DNA of 55,268 bases from Streptomyces brasiliensis (lineage in GTDB: Bacteria > Actinomycetota > Actinomycetes > Streptomycetales > Streptomycetaceae): the NCBI RefSeq assembly GCF_014647875.1, contig NZ_BMQA01000002.1:430329-485596 (forward strand). Direction: 5' to 3'. The translations under genes and the position numbers were made by a program. Below are positions 10,285 to 19,033 of this stretch, one piece after another (position 1 is the first letter of the stretch; each line of letters starts with the position of its first letter). The notes under the pieces are model-generated. The model ran no database searches and was not told the origin of the DNA. It worked only from the letters and a program-made list of their open reading frames with translations.

Positions 10285-10370
10285 GCCGAAACGGCCCGTG
10301 CCTTTTCGGGGCGCGCCCGCGGGGCGCCATACGCCCGCATCTCTTCACGTTTCGGGTCGTTTGGACATAC

Positions 10371-10790
10371 GTGCACGCATACGACGTTTCTTCCCGCCGC
10401 CCCTCCTTCACCACCATCCCGTCCGCGCGGGCCGGGCGGGACTCTCCGGGCGGACCATCGGCCACGCCGATCTACGACACGCTCTACGCGGAGTGGGTCA
10501 AGTCCTTCCGGACCCTGCCGGGTGACCGCACCGGCGAGGAGGAGCTGGGGTTCGTGGCCTTCGGGTACGCCCCGCACAGCACCGGCACGCACGACACGGG
10601 GGTGTACGGCTCGACGTCGTACGGGTCGAGTGTGTACAGCGCCTACAGCGCGGGGGCGTACAGCGTCCGGCCGAGCAGCAGCGGTCAGTCGCAGGTGCAG
10701 TGGCAGCGCGTCGGCTTGCTGGGGCGGCAGGACACGGGGGTGCCCCACGTCCCGGCGGCACTGCCGCCCGGCCCGCGGCGCGGCCTCTGA
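10371..10790 (+). CDS. Small conserved hypothetical protein with Tyr/Ser/Gly-rich segment
   Basis: 139-residue protein without signal peptide or membrane helix. A conserved-looking core, ATPIYDTLYAEWVKSFRTLP (about residues 30-49), is followed by a low-complexity stretch of Gly, Ser, Tyr, Ala and Val (about 78-98) and a C-terminal HVPAALPPGPRRGL. The GTG at 10371 is the only reasonable start, but its ribosome binding site is weak. It stands upstream of, and convergent with, der. I recall similar hypothetical genes next to der in other Streptomyces; the function is unknown. Confidence 0.65.
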   Translation: MHAYDVSSRRPSFTTIPSARAGRDSPGGPSATPIYDTLYAEWVKSFRTLPGDRTGEEELGFVAFGYAPHSTGTHDTGVYGSTSYGSSVYSAYSAGAYSVRPSSSGQSQVQWQRVGLLGRQDTGVPHVPAALPPGPRRGL

Positions 10791-10800
10791 CGTACGGCAC

Positions 10801-10836
10801 GAAGGGCGGCCCCCGTCGGAACAGGGACCGCCCTTC
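10801..10836. terminator. Bidirectional hairpin terminator
   Basis: Inverted repeat GAAGGGCGG (10801-10809) and CCGCCCTTC (10828-10836) between the convergent gene ending at 10790 and der ending at 10850. Confidence 0.65.
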
Positions 10837-10849
10837 GGTCGTTCGGTCT

Positions 10850-12334
10850 CTACTTCTTCTTCGCGCCGCGCTTCTCGCGCACCCGCACGGAGATATGGAT
10901 CGGCGTGCCCTCGAAGCCGAACTCCTCGCGCAGACGGCGCTCGATGAAGCGGCGGTAGCCCGCCTCGATGAAGCCGGAAGCGAAGAGGACGAACCGCGGG
11001 GGCTTGGTGCCGGCTTGGGTGCCGAACAGGATGCGGGGCTGCTTGCCGCCGCGAACCGGGTGCGGGTGGGCCGCGACCAGCTCGCCGAGGAAAGCGTTCA
11101 GGCGACCGGTCGGCACGCGGGTCTCCCAGCCGGCCAGGGCCGTCTCGATCGCCGGGACCAGCTTCTCCATGTGGCGGCCGGTGCGCGCGGAGACGTTGAC
11201 GCGGGGCGCCCAGGTGACCTGGCCCAGCTCGGTCTCGATCTCGCGCTCGAGGTAGTAGCGGCGCTCCTCGTCGAGGGTGTCCCACTTGTTGTAGGCGATG
11301 ACCATCGCGCGGCCCGCCTCGACGGCCATCGTGATGATGCGCTGGTCCTGTACCGAGATGTTCTCGGAGGCGTCGATGAGTACGACGGCGACCTCGGCCT
11401 TCTCGACGGCGGCGGCGGTGCGCAGCGAGGCGTAGTAGTCGGCGCCCTGCTGGAGGTGGACGCGCTTGCGGATGCCGGCCGTGTCGACGAACTTCCAGGT
11501 CACGCCGCCGAGTTCGATCAGCTCGTCGACCGGGTCGCGGGTGGTGCCCGCGAGTTCGTTGACGACGACGCGCTCCTCGCCGGCCACCTTGTTCAGGAGG
11601 GAGGACTTGCCGACGTTCGGGCGGCCGATCAGCGCGATGCGGCGCGGGCCGCCGATTCCGGTGCCGCCGAAGGTCTGCTCGGGCGCGGTCGGCAGGACCT
11701 CCAGGACGGCGTCCAGCATGTCGCCGGTGCCCCGGCCGTGCAGGGCCGAGACCGGGTGCGGCTCGCCGAGACCGAGCGACCAGAGGTAGGCCGCGTCCGC
11801 CTCGCCGCTCGGGCCGTCGACCTTGTTGGCGGCCAGCACGACCGGCTTGCCGGCCTTGCGTAGCAGCCGTACGACCGCCTCGTCGGTGTCGGTCGCGCCG
11901 ACCTTGGCGTCCACGACGAAGACCACGGCGTCGGCGGCCTCGATCGCGTACTCGGCCTGGGCGGCCACGGAGGCGTCGATGCCGAGGACGTCCTGCTCCC
12001 AGCCGCCGGTGTCGACGACCTTGAAGCGGCGGCCCGACCACTCGGCCTCGTAGGTCACGCGGTCGCGGGTGACGCCGGGCTTGTCCTCGACGACCGCCTC
12101 GCGACGGCCGATGATCCGGTTGACGAGGGTCGACTTGCCGACATTGGGGCGGCCGACGACGGCGAGCACAGGCAGCGGACCGTGGCCCGCCGCCTCGATG
12201 GCACCCTCGACGTCCTCGAGGTCGAAGCCCTCTTCCGCGGCGAGCTCCATGAACTCCGTGTACTCGGCGTCGCCGAGCGCCCCGTGCTCGTACTCGTGCT
12301 CGGCCGAGCCGTCGGGCTGGTTCTGCTCGTTCAT
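10850..12334 (-). CDS. der: Ribosome assembly GTPase Der (EngA)
   Basis: 494-residue tandem GTPase needed for maturation of the 50S ribosomal subunit. Two complete GTP-binding domains are visible, each with GRPNVGKS (near residues 63 and 236), a DTGG or DTAG switch II motif, and NKVD or NKWD for guanine recognition. A C-terminal KH-like domain ends in a basic REKRGAKKK tail. An acidic N-terminal extension of about 55 residues precedes the first GTPase domain. The ATG at 12334 is chosen because GAGG lies 9-10 bases upstream; two earlier in-frame starts (12358, 12376) lack such a site. It is the last gene of the aroH-tyrA-cmk-plsC-der run. Confidence 0.96.
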   Translation of the reverse strand: MNEQNQPDGSAEHEYEHGALGDAEYTEFMELAAEEGFDLEDVEGAIEAAGHGPLPVLAVVGRPNVGKSTLVNRIIGRREAVVEDKPGVTRDRVTYEAEWSGRRFKVVDTGGWEQDVLGIDASVAAQAEYAIEAADAVVFVVDAKVGATDTDEAVVRLLRKAGKPVVLAANKVDGPSGEADAAYLWSLGLGEPHPVSALHGRGTGDMLDAVLEVLPTAPEQTFGGTGIGGPRRIALIGRPNVGKSSLLNKVAGEERVVVNELAGTTRDPVDELIELGGVTWKFVDTAGIRKRVHLQQGADYYASLRTAAAVEKAEVAVVLIDASENISVQDQRIITMAVEAGRAMVIAYNKWDTLDEERRYYLEREIETELGQVTWAPRVNVSARTGRHMEKLVPAIETALAGWETRVPTGRLNAFLGELVAAHPHPVRGGKQPRILFGTQAGTKPPRFVLFASGFIEAGYRRFIERRLREEFGFEGTPIHISVRVREKRGAKKK

Positions 12335-12413
12335 GAAGTCCGTACCTCGTCGTTCCATCGTGGTGATCGGTGGCATCCCCGCACAAACGGAGATCCACTA
12401 CTCAAGTGTCGCC

Positions 12414-13064
12414 CTAGCGCCCGGTGAGGCGCCTGGCGTTTTCCAGGTGGCTGGTGAGCTGCTTCTGAATGCGCTCGGTCGCCTCGTCGAGCGCCTTGCG
12501 CGTGCGCCGGCCGCTGCCGTCGCCCGCCTCGAACGGGTCGCCGAAGACGACGTCCACGCGGGAGCGCAGCGGGGGCAGTGCCTTTATCAACCGTCCCGGC
12601 TTGTCGGAGCTTCCCAGTACGGCGACGGGCACGATCGGCGCACCGCTGCGTACGGCGAAGTAGGCGAGCCCGGCGCGCAGCGAGGCGAAGTCGCCCTCGC
12701 CGCGGGTGCCCTCCGGGAAGATGCCGAGCACTCCCCCGGCGTCCAGCACGGAGAGCGCGCGGGTGATCGCCGTGCGGTCGGCGCTGTGGCGGTCCACCTT
12801 CAGCTGGCCGATGCCCCGCAGGAACGGGTCGAGCGGTCCGACGAACGCCTCCTTCTTGATCAGGAAGTGCGTCGGCCGGGGCGACACGCCCATGACCATC
12901 GGGCCGTCGATGTTGTGGGAGTGGTTGACGGCGAGGATCGCCGGGCCGCTCGCGGGCACCCTCCAGGCGCCGAGCACGCGCGGTCGCCACAGCGTGTGCA
13001 TCAGGCCGACGCCGAGGCGCCGCCCGACCTCGGCGCCCCGCTCCGACGCGGCAGCCTCGGTCAC
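12414..13064 (-). CDS. 1-acyl-sn-glycerol-3-phosphate acyltransferase (PlsC-like)
   Basis: 216-residue membrane-associated acyltransferase making phosphatidic acid in phospholipid synthesis. The catalytic HX4D motif appears as NHSHNID near residue 47, and the substrate-binding FPEGTRGEGD near 117. The hydrophobic VPVAVLG strand follows. The GTG start at 13064 overlaps the cmk stop as GTGA, indicating translational coupling. The cmk-plsC-der arrangement is a familiar actinobacterial order. It is slightly short compared with PlsC proteins that carry an N-terminal helix, and could prefer a specialised acyl donor. Confidence 0.88.
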   Translation of the reverse strand: MTEAAASERGAEVGRRLGVGLMHTLWRPRVLGAWRVPASGPAILAVNHSHNIDGPMVMGVSPRPTHFLIKKEAFVGPLDPFLRGIGQLKVDRHSADRTAITRALSVLDAGGVLGIFPEGTRGEGDFASLRAGLAYFAVRSGAPIVPVAVLGSSDKPGRLIKALPPLRSRVDVVFGDPFEAGDGSGRRTRKALDEATERIQKQLTSHLENARRLTGR

Positions 13065-13747
13065 TTCGCCGTCCGCTTCTCCTCGACGAGGGTGACGACG
13101 CACTCGATGACCTGCTGGAGGGTGAGGTCGGTGGTGTCCACCTCGACCGCGTCGTCCGCCTTGGCGAGCGGCGAGGTCTTGCGGGAGGAGTCGGCCGCGT
13201 CGCGCTTGATCAGCGCCTCGCGGGTGGCGTGGACGTCGACGCCCTTGAGCTCACCGCTGCGGCGGGCCGCGCGGGCCTCGGGGGAGGCGGTGAGGAAGAT
13301 CTTCAGGTCGGCGTCCGGCAGCACGGTGGTGCCGATGTCCCGCCCCTCGACGACGATGCCCTTCTCCGCGGAGGCCGCCAGCGAGCGCTGCAGCTCGGTG
13401 ATCCGGGCGCGCACCTCGGGCACGGCGCTGACCGCGCTGACCTTGGAGGTGACCTCCTGGGTGCGGATCGGGGCGGCGACGTCGGTGCCGTCGACGGTGA
13501 TCGTCGGTTCGGCCGGGTCGGTGCCCGAGACGATCTCCGGCTTCGCGGCCACGGCGGCGACGGCGGTCGGGTCGTCGAGGTCGATGCTGTTGTTCACCAT
13601 CCACCAGGTGATCGCCCGGTACTGGGCCCCGGTGTCGAGGTAGCTGAGGCCGAGCTGCGCGGCGACGGCCTTCGACGTGCTCGACTTGCCCGTGCCGGAG
13701 GGGCCGTCGATGGCGACAATCACGGGTCGGGCGGCGCCGTTTTCCAC
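13061..13747 (-). CDS. cmk: Cytidylate kinase
   Basis: 228-residue enzyme phosphorylating CMP and dCMP with ATP. The N-terminal P-loop is IDGPSGTGKSST (about residues 13-24). The substrate region contains YLDTGAQYR with the family's YxDTGxxYR pattern, and the CMP-binding EGRDIGTTVLPDADLKIFLTAS is in the second half. The GTG at 13747 follows GGAAGG by 9 bases; the upstream in-frame extension to 13867 is not family-like. Its stop overlaps the next gene's start. With pyrG also in the window, two steps of cytidine nucleotide supply are encoded here. Confidence 0.95.
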   Translation of the reverse strand: MENGAARPVIVAIDGPSGTGKSSTSKAVAAQLGLSYLDTGAQYRAITWWMVNNSIDLDDPTAVAAVAAKPEIVSGTDPAEPTITVDGTDVAAPIRTQEVTSKVSAVSAVPEVRARITELQRSLAASAEKGIVVEGRDIGTTVLPDADLKIFLTASPEARAARRSGELKGVDVHATREALIKRDAADSSRKTSPLAKADDAVEVDTTDLTLQQVIECVVTLVEEKRTAK

Positions 13748-13874
13748 GGAGGGACACCTTCCTGGTGCGGTGAGGCGGGAGTGGGCGGGGCGCGATGGTG
13801 CCCTGCACAAGGTTACTGGCTTCGGGTGACGGCTCTGTCCCGGCGGGACGACCGGTACCGACAGCACCGCCCGC

Positions 13875-14960
13875 CTACTGCCGCAACGCCCACCCTCGCT
13901 CCCGCAGCGCCGCCGACAGCACCGGCACCGACTTCGGCTCCACCATCAGCTGGACGAGACCGGCCTGCTGTCCCGTCGCGTGCTCGATGCGGACGTCCTC
14001 GATGTTGACCCCGGCCATCCCCGCGTCCGCGAAGATGCGGGCCAGCTGGCCCGGCTGGTCGTCGATGAGGACCGCCACGACCTCGTACACCCGCGGCGCG
14101 GACCCGTGCTTGCCGGGCACCCTGACCTGCCCCGCGTTGCCGCGTCGCAGCACGTCCTCGATGCCGGCGCTGCCCTCCTGCCGCTTGGCCTCGTCGGAGG
14201 ACTGCAGGGCGCGCAGGGCGCGGACGGTCTCGTCGAGGTCGGTGGAGACGTCCGCGAGGAGGTCGGCGACCGGGCCCGGGTTCGCGGACAGGATGTCGAT
14301 CCACATCCCGGGGTCGGACGCGGCGATCCGGGTCACGTCGCGGATGCCCTGTCCGCACAGCCGTACGGCGGCCTCCTCGGCGTGCTGCAGACGCGCGGCG
14401 ACCATGTTGGAGACCAGGTGGGGCATGTGGGAGACCAGGGCGACCGCGCGGTCGTGGGCGTCGGCGTCCATGACGACCGGCACGGCCCGGCAGTGCGAGA
14501 CCAGCTCCAGGGCGAGGTTCAGCACCTCGGTGTCGGTGTCCCGGGTGGGGGTCAGCACCCAGGGGCGGCCCTCGAAGAGGTCGCCGCTGGCGGCCAGCGG
14601 CCCGGACTTCTCGCGCCCCGACATGGGGTGCGTGCCGATGTAGGACGAGAGGTCGAGGCCCAGGTGCTCCAGTTCGCGGCGCGGGCCGCCCTTGACGCTG
14701 GCCACGTCGATGTAGCCGCGGGCCGCGTCCCGCCGCATGGCGTCCGCGAGGACGGTAGCCACGTGCGCGGGCGGCGCGGCGATGATCGCCAGGTCGACGC
14801 GGCCGTCCGGAACCTCGTCCGTGCCGGCGCCCAGCGCGGCCGCCGTACGGGCCTGCTCGGGGTCGTGGTCGACGAGGTGGACGGTGACGCCGCGCTGGGT
14901 CAGGGCGAGCGCGGCGGAGGTGCCGATGAGGCCGGTGCCGATGACGAGTGCGGTCCTCAC
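13875..14960 (-). CDS. tyrA: Prephenate dehydrogenase with C-terminal ACT domain
   Basis: 361-residue NAD(P)-dependent enzyme of tyrosine synthesis. The Rossmann motif GTGLIGTS lies at residues 8-15, and the prephenate-binding region has THPMSGREKSGP near 115 and VSHMPHLVSNM near 175. The C-terminal ~80 residues (VYEVVAVLIDDQPGQLARIF... to the end) form an ACT domain, probably for feedback by aromatic amino acids. The GTG start overlaps the stop of aroH as GTGA, so the chorismate mutase and dehydrogenase activities are made together as separate proteins instead of one fused TyrA. Confidence 0.94.
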   Translation of the reverse strand: MRTALVIGTGLIGTSAALALTQRGVTVHLVDHDPEQARTAAALGAGTDEVPDGRVDLAIIAAPPAHVATVLADAMRRDAARGYIDVASVKGGPRRELEHLGLDLSSYIGTHPMSGREKSGPLAASGDLFEGRPWVLTPTRDTDTEVLNLALELVSHCRAVPVVMDADAHDRAVALVSHMPHLVSNMVAARLQHAEEAAVRLCGQGIRDVTRIAASDPGMWIDILSANPGPVADLLADVSTDLDETVRALRALQSSDEAKRQEGSAGIEDVLRRGNAGQVRVPGKHGSAPRVYEVVAVLIDDQPGQLARIFADAGMAGVNIEDVRIEHATGQQAGLVQLMVEPKSVPVLSAALRERGWALRQ

Positions 14961-15319
14961 TGGGCGATGTCCTTGCGCAGGGCGGCCGCGGCACCGAGGT
15001 AGACGTGCGCGAGGTCGGCGCGGGGCCGGTCGGAGTCGATGTGCGCGAGGATGCGGACCACGCGGGGCATGGCGCCCTCGATGTCCAGTTCCTGGGCGCA
15101 GATCAGGGGCACGTCGACGATGCCGAGCTTGCGGGCCGCGGCGGCCGGGAAGTCGCTGTGCAGATCGGGCGTGGCCGTGAACCAGATGCTGATCAGGTCG
15201 TCGGCGGTCAGCCCGTTGCGTTCGAGGATGGCGGTGAGCAGGGCCCCGACCTGCTCGTCCATGTGACCGGCCTCGTCCCGTTCCAGTTGGACGGCCCCCC
15301 GGACCGCTCGTACCGCCAC
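14957..15319 (-). CDS. aroH: Chorismate mutase, AroH class
   Basis: 120-residue enzyme converting chorismate to prephenate, the substrate of the next gene. The monofunctional AroH (Bacillus-type) fold is suggested by AVRAVRGAVQLERDE at the N-terminus with the active-site Arg, the ISIWFTATPDLHSDFPA region near 45, and the PLICAQELDIEGAMPRVVRIL segment near 73. Length matches the family (about 120-127). The GTG at 15319 is preceded by AAGGAG. It is the first gene of a tightly coupled run into tyrA. Confidence 0.93.
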   Translation of the reverse strand: MAVRAVRGAVQLERDEAGHMDEQVGALLTAILERNGLTADDLISIWFTATPDLHSDFPAAAARKLGIVDVPLICAQELDIEGAMPRVVRILAHIDSDRPRADLAHVYLGAAAALRKDIAQ

Positions 15320-15439
15320 GGTGCTGCTCCTTGCTGAGGTGCTTGTCGGCTCTTGCCCGTCCAGCCTAGTCAGCCCGCGTCACAACGGTGCGTGGCGCCC
15401 GCCCCCTGAGACCGCGGCCGGGCGCGGTGGGCCGGCGCC

Positions 15440-15856
15440 TCAGAGGTTCTGCTGCTCGGCGAGGTCCTCCAGGGAGGTGCCCGAGGGCATCTGGCCGGTC
15501 GGGGTCAGTCTGTCGACGACCCGGGGCAGCGAGTGGGCGATCTCGTCGGCGGCCTGCTGGGGTGTGTCTCCGGCCTGCTGGGCGACGTGCCGGATGGTCT
15601 CGTCGGGCAGGGCCTTCTGGATCTGACTGCCGGTGACGGACCGGTTCGGGCCGTTGCCGGCCCAGGAGTCCTTCTGCTGGGCCGTCCCGGACTTGGCGAG
15701 CATGTCGAGCAGCCCGCCGAGCGGGTTGGAGCCGCCGCCCTGGCGGCCGGCCAGCGAGGAGAGCAGCGTGCCCAGCGTGCCGCCGGCCGCGCTGCCGCTC
15801 TGACTGTCGAGGAGCTGCCCGAGCATCTTGCCGAGATCGAGATCGTCACCCGCCAT
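15440..15856 (-). CDS. DUF937/YidB-like protein
   Basis: 138-residue soluble protein of the DUF937 (YidB-like) family. The N-terminal half contains DLGKMLGQLLDSQSGSAAGG and a Gly/Leu-rich NPLGGLLDMLAKSG segment; the C-terminal half has the typical ALPDETIRHVAQQAG and QQAADEIAHSLPRVVDRLTP helices. No biochemical function is established for the family. The ATG at 15856 has AGGCAGG just upstream. It is on the same strand as aroH but separated by 120 bases, so operon membership is uncertain. Confidence 0.85.
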   Translation of the reverse strand: MAGDDLDLGKMLGQLLDSQSGSAAGGTLGTLLSSLAGRQGGGSNPLGGLLDMLAKSGTAQQKDSWAGNGPNRSVTGSQIQKALPDETIRHVAQQAGDTPQQAADEIAHSLPRVVDRLTPTGQMPSGTSLEDLAEQQNL

Positions 15857-16101
15857 CGTCCTGCCTTTCGCGTACGGCCGGGCGCTGGTAGGGAGCCGGC
15901 CTCGGACCCTGCCAATGTCACTCGGATCTCCCCGCCCTGCTACTCGGGGTGAGGGCGCGGCGCCGTGTGCGTTGCGCCGCCTGGTGTACGGATTGCGCGT
16001 TTTGGTGCACTTCACCCCGGGTTGCTCTGACTTCGATGGCTCCGGTGCCAGGATGCTGATGCTCCGCTCGGAGCGATTTCCCTGCGTTTTGGAGTGACGA
16101 C

Positions 16102-16551
16102 ATGACCGACAGTGCAACGCGGCGCAGCGTCCTCGCCACCGGCGCGGCGGCACTCGCCGTGGGCTGCGTGGGTTGCGGCAGCGAGAGCGGCGACACGAAG
16201 ACGGAAGTGGCGAGCGAGACGGCGACGGAATCGGCCCCCGGGTCCACGACCGCGGCCGCCGCCGGGCAGGAGCTGACGAGGACGAGTGACATCCCGGTCG
16301 GCGGCGGCCGGGTCTTCGAGGCCGAGAAGGTCGTCGTGACGCAGCCGTCGCAGGGCCGCTTCAAGGCGTTCTCGGCGCTGTGCACCCACCAGGGCTGCAC
16401 GGTGGCGAAGGTCGCGAACGGCACGATCGACTGTGCCTGCCACGGCAGCAAGTTCCATGTGGCCGACGGTTCGGTGGCCAACGGCCCGGCGATGCAGCCC
16501 CTGGCGCCGGCGAACATCACCGTGGACGGAAATTCGATCCGCCTCGCGTGA
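16102..16551 (+). CDS. Rieske [2Fe-2S] protein, probable Tat lipoprotein
   Basis: 149-residue exported iron-sulfur protein. The N-terminus TRRSVLATGAAALAVGC has the twin arginine of the Tat pathway at residues 7-8 and a lipobox-like AVGC (Cys22) or a nearby Cys25. After an Ala/Thr/Glu-rich linker, the Rieske domain (about 55-149) carries CTHQGC and CACHGSKFH; each loop has the extra Cys expected to form the stabilising disulfide of high-potential Rieske proteins. It lacks the membrane helices of the bc1 complex subunit QcrA, so it probably serves another redox partner. GGAG precedes the ATG. Confidence 0.9.
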   Translation: MTDSATRRSVLATGAAALAVGCVGCGSESGDTKTEVASETATESAPGSTTAAAAGQELTRTSDIPVGGGRVFEAEKVVVTQPSQGRFKAFSALCTHQGCTVAKVANGTIDCACHGSKFHVADGSVANGPAMQPLAPANITVDGNSIRLA

Positions 16552-16560
16552 GCGGGCCCG

Positions 16561-16566
16561 TACGCT
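16561..16566 (+). promoter_or_regulatory. Likely -10 element of a leaderless promoter
   Basis: TACGCT (TANNNT) is 7 bases before the ATG at 16574 and just 10 bases past the Rieske gene stop. No ribosome binding site precedes the ATG, which suggests a separate leaderless transcript. Confidence 0.4.
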
Positions 16567-16573
16567 CACGGGC

Positions 16574-17323
16574 ATGCACCCTCACGACCTGGTCCGCGAC
16601 CACACCGTCTACGCGTGCGTGATGGGCTCGCGCGCCTTCGGTCTGGCGACGGAGGGCAGCGACACCGACCGGCGGGGCGTCTTCCTCGCCCCGACGCCGC
16701 TGTTCTGGCGCTTCGAGAAGCCGCCGACGCACGTGGAGGGCCCGGCCGAGGAGCAGTTCGGCTGGGAGCTGGAGCGCTTCTGCGAACTCGCCCTGCGCGG
16801 GAACCCGAACGTCCTGGAGTGTCTGCACTCGCCCCTGGTGGAGCACGTCGACGACACGGGCCGCGAACTGCTGGCCCTGCGCGGGGCGTTCCTGTCCCGG
16901 CAGGTGCACGACACGTTTACGCGCTACGCGCTCGGGCAGCGCAAGAAGCTCGACGTCGATGTCCGCACGCACGGAGCCCCGCGCTGGAAGCACGCGATGC
17001 ATCTGCTGCGGCTGCTGACGAGCGCCCGCGATCTGCTGGCCACGGGCGAGCTGCGGATCGACGTCGGCGATCAGCGGGACGCGCTGCTGGCGGTGAAGCG
17101 GGGCGAGGTCCCGTGGCCGGAGGTCGAGGCCTGGATGGCCCGGCTGGCGGGCGAGACCGAGCGGGCCGCACCGCGCTCGCCGCTCCCGCCGGAGCCGGAC
17201 CGCCGGTGCGTGGAGGACTTCCTGGTGCGGGTCCGCCGCGCCTCAGCCCTGCGGGAGCTGCCCGTCGAGCCGGACCCGCACCACGAAGTCGTGCAGGGCG
17301 TCGTACGCGGAGGGGGCGTCTGA
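16574..17323 (+). CDS. Predicted nucleotidyltransferase, YcgL/RlaP-like (copy A)
   Basis: 249-residue DNA polymerase beta-type nucleotidyltransferase. The core signature is GSRAFGLATEGSDTDRRG (about residues 17-34), giving the GS...DxD metal-binding pattern. A helix with ELERFCELALRGNPNVLECL follows, as in the COG3541 group that Burroughs and Aravind linked to RNA repair (RlaP). At the third acidic site Glu seems to replace Asp when aligned with copy B. The C-terminal half is helical and basic (YALGQRKKLDV). It converges with copy B (17243-18010) and shares 81 bases with it. The nucleotide substrate and target are unknown. Confidence 0.8.
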   Translation: MHPHDLVRDHTVYACVMGSRAFGLATEGSDTDRRGVFLAPTPLFWRFEKPPTHVEGPAEEQFGWELERFCELALRGNPNVLECLHSPLVEHVDDTGRELLALRGAFLSRQVHDTFTRYALGQRKKLDVDVRTHGAPRWKHAMHLLRLLTSARDLLATGELRIDVGDQRDALLAVKRGEVPWPEVEAWMARLAGETERAAPRSPLPPEPDRRCVEDFLVRVRRASALRELPVEPDPHHEVVQGVVRGGGV

Positions 17324-18010
17324 CAGGGCTGAGCCGGCCTGCGCCTCGTCGAGCACGGCGTGCAGCCGCTCCACATCGGCCTGCACGCGCGCGTGGTCGA
17401 CCTCGGCGGACCCGTGCTCGCGCTGCGCCTTGGCGGCGATCAGGCCGGGCAGGTAGCCGGGGGCCACGTCCGACTCCGCCACGAGCGTGGGCAGATGGGC
17501 CTGCACCTCGCCGCTGCGCATCAGATGGATGCCGGTGAGCAGCACACGGAAGGTGTACAGCAGCGGCTTCAGCTCACCGGTCTTCTCGAACAGCCGCCAT
17601 TGCGTCACCGCGAACCCCCGGTAGTGGTGCGCGTGATGGCTGGTGAGGACCCCGGGCGCCAGCGCGGCCAGTTCGCGGTGCGCGTCGCCGGTGTGCACGA
17701 CCAGCGGCGACAGCAGCTGCTCCAGGACGTAGCCGTTGCGCCGCAGCATCAGCCGTACGAACTTGCGCAGGTCGTGGGTGACGAGGTCCATCTCGACGCC
17801 CTGGCGCACCCAGGCCCTGGACCGGGTCTCCTCCGGCTCTCGCAGCCCCAGCAGCTCGCCGGCGGGCAGCAGATGGACACCGCGCAGGTCCAGGTCGGAG
17901 TCCTCGGAGGGGAAGCCGTACAGATGCGCGCCGGAGACGGTCGCGAAGAGGACGGGGTGGGGCTGTTCGGCGATGACCGGAGCCAGGTCGGTGTCGAGAG
18001 CGTCGAGCAT
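17243..18010 (-). CDS. Predicted nucleotidyltransferase, YcgL/RlaP-like (copy B)
   Basis: 255-residue paralogue of the neighbouring gene. It has SGAHLYGFPSEDSDLDLRG (about residues 27-45) with the paired Asp of the polymerase beta fold, a third Asp in VEMDLVTHDLRKF near 75, and RRNGYVLEQLLSPLVV corresponding to GNPNVLECLHSPLVE of copy A. It is the third gene of a minus-strand operon (NUDIX, ADP-ribosylglycohydrolase, nucleotidyltransferase), starting 3 bases after the previous stop. That context suggests a role in NAD or ADP-ribose linked nucleic acid chemistry, but this is inference. Confidence 0.8.
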   Translation of the reverse strand: MLDALDTDLAPVIAEQPHPVLFATVSGAHLYGFPSEDSDLDLRGVHLLPAGELLGLREPEETRSRAWVRQGVEMDLVTHDLRKFVRLMLRRNGYVLEQLLSPLVVHTGDAHRELAALAPGVLTSHHAHHYRGFAVTQWRLFEKTGELKPLLYTFRVLLTGIHLMRSGEVQAHLPTLVAESDVAPGYLPGLIAAKAQREHGSAEVDHARVQADVERLHAVLDEAQAGSALSDAPSAYDALHDFVVRVRLDGQLPQG

Positions 18011-18013
18011 GGG

Positions 18014-19033
18014 CTAAGCGTCCCAGAGTGCTCCGAGCGTCATCAGGTCGCCCCGGTACTCGATGCGGTCCGCCCACGGTGTCGGCCAGGCCTCCGCACC
18101 CAGGTGGGCACCCGCGAAGGCGCCGGTCAGGCAGGCGATCGAGTCCGAGTCGCCGGAGCTGCACGCGGCCCGGCGCAGCGCGGTGACCGGTTCGTCGACG
18201 AAGAGCAGGAAGCACAGCAGGCCGGTGGCCAGGGCCTCCTCGGCGATCCAGCCCGCGCCGGTGGCCAGGCAGGGGTCGGTCTCCGGCGAGGGGGTGCGCA
18301 GGGCGTCCTGGAGCCGGTCGAGGGCGGCCAGGCAGTCGTCCCAGCCGCGGCCGATGAAGTGCTCGGGCGTGGGGTCCTGCGCGCGGGTCCACAGGTCGCC
18401 GAGCCACTCGTGGTGGTAGTGGCCGCGGCTGTCGTAGGCGTACGAGCGGAGCTGTCCGACGAGTCCGGTCGGCTCGGCATCCTGGGCGAGCAGCCGAACG
18501 GCGTGGGCGGTGAGGTCGGAGGCGGCCAGGGCGGTGGGGTGCCCGTGGGTGAGCGCGGCCTGCAACTGGGCGGCCCCCGCGCGCTGTTCGTCGCTCAGGC
18601 CGGGGGCGAGGCCGATGGGCGCCACCCGCATGTTGGCGCCGCAGCCCTTGGAGCCGATCTGGCTGGCGTCCTGCCAGACCCGCCCCTCCTCCTTCAGCAG
18701 GCTGCACGCCTTGAGGCAGGTGCGGCCGGGCGCACGGTTGTTCTCCGGCGACCGGTACCAGTCCACGAACTCCTCGCGCACCGGCCGCGCCAGCCGTTTC
18801 GGCGCGAGCACACCGCGGTCCATGGCCGTCCTCAGGCCCCGCCCCACCGCCAGCGTCATCTGGGTGTCGTCCGAGACGAAGGCGCGTTTCGGCAGCTCCA
18901 TCTCGCGCCACGGCCCGCACTTGGCGAGGATCGAGGGCACGTCGTTGAACTCGGTGGGGAACCCGAGGGCGTCCCCGAGCGCGAGGCCGAGCAGAGAGCC
19001 GGTGGCGGCGAGCTTGTTCACCGTTGAGGTCAT
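18014..19033 (-). CDS. ADP-ribosylglycohydrolase (DraG/ARH family)
   Basis: 339-residue hydrolase expected to remove ADP-ribose from a protein, nucleic acid or small molecule. The two metal sites are intact: SDDTQMT at residues 54-60 and SSGDSDSIACLTGAF near 290-304, plus the N-terminal GSLLGLALGDALGFPTEF helix. The start codon overlaps the NUDIX stop as ATGA, so both are co-translated. Streptomyces encode several such enzymes; the natural target of this one is unknown. Its coupling with an ADP-ribose-sensing type regulator and a nucleotidyltransferase is the main clue. Confidence 0.92.
   Translation of the reverse strand: MTSTVNKLAATGSLLGLALGDALGFPTEFNDVPSILAKCGPWREMELPKRAFVSDDTQMTLAVGRGLRTAMDRGVLAPKRLARPVREEFVDWYRSPENNRAPGRTCLKACSLLKEEGRVWQDASQIGSKGCGANMRVAPIGLAPGLSDEQRAGAAQLQAALTHGHPTALAASDLTAHAVRLLAQDAEPTGLVGQLRSYAYDSRGHYHHEWLGDLWTRAQDPTPEHFIGRGWDDCLAALDRLQDALRTPSPETDPCLATGAGWIAEEALATGLLCFLLFVDEPVTALRRAACSSGDSDSIACLTGAFAGAHLGAEAWPTPWADRIEYRGDLMTLGALWDA

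Noticed and set aside
10086..12398. 770-codon minus-strand frame over der
   Set aside because: Out-of-frame reading of der with Arg-rich composition; der has all GTPase motifs in the other frame.
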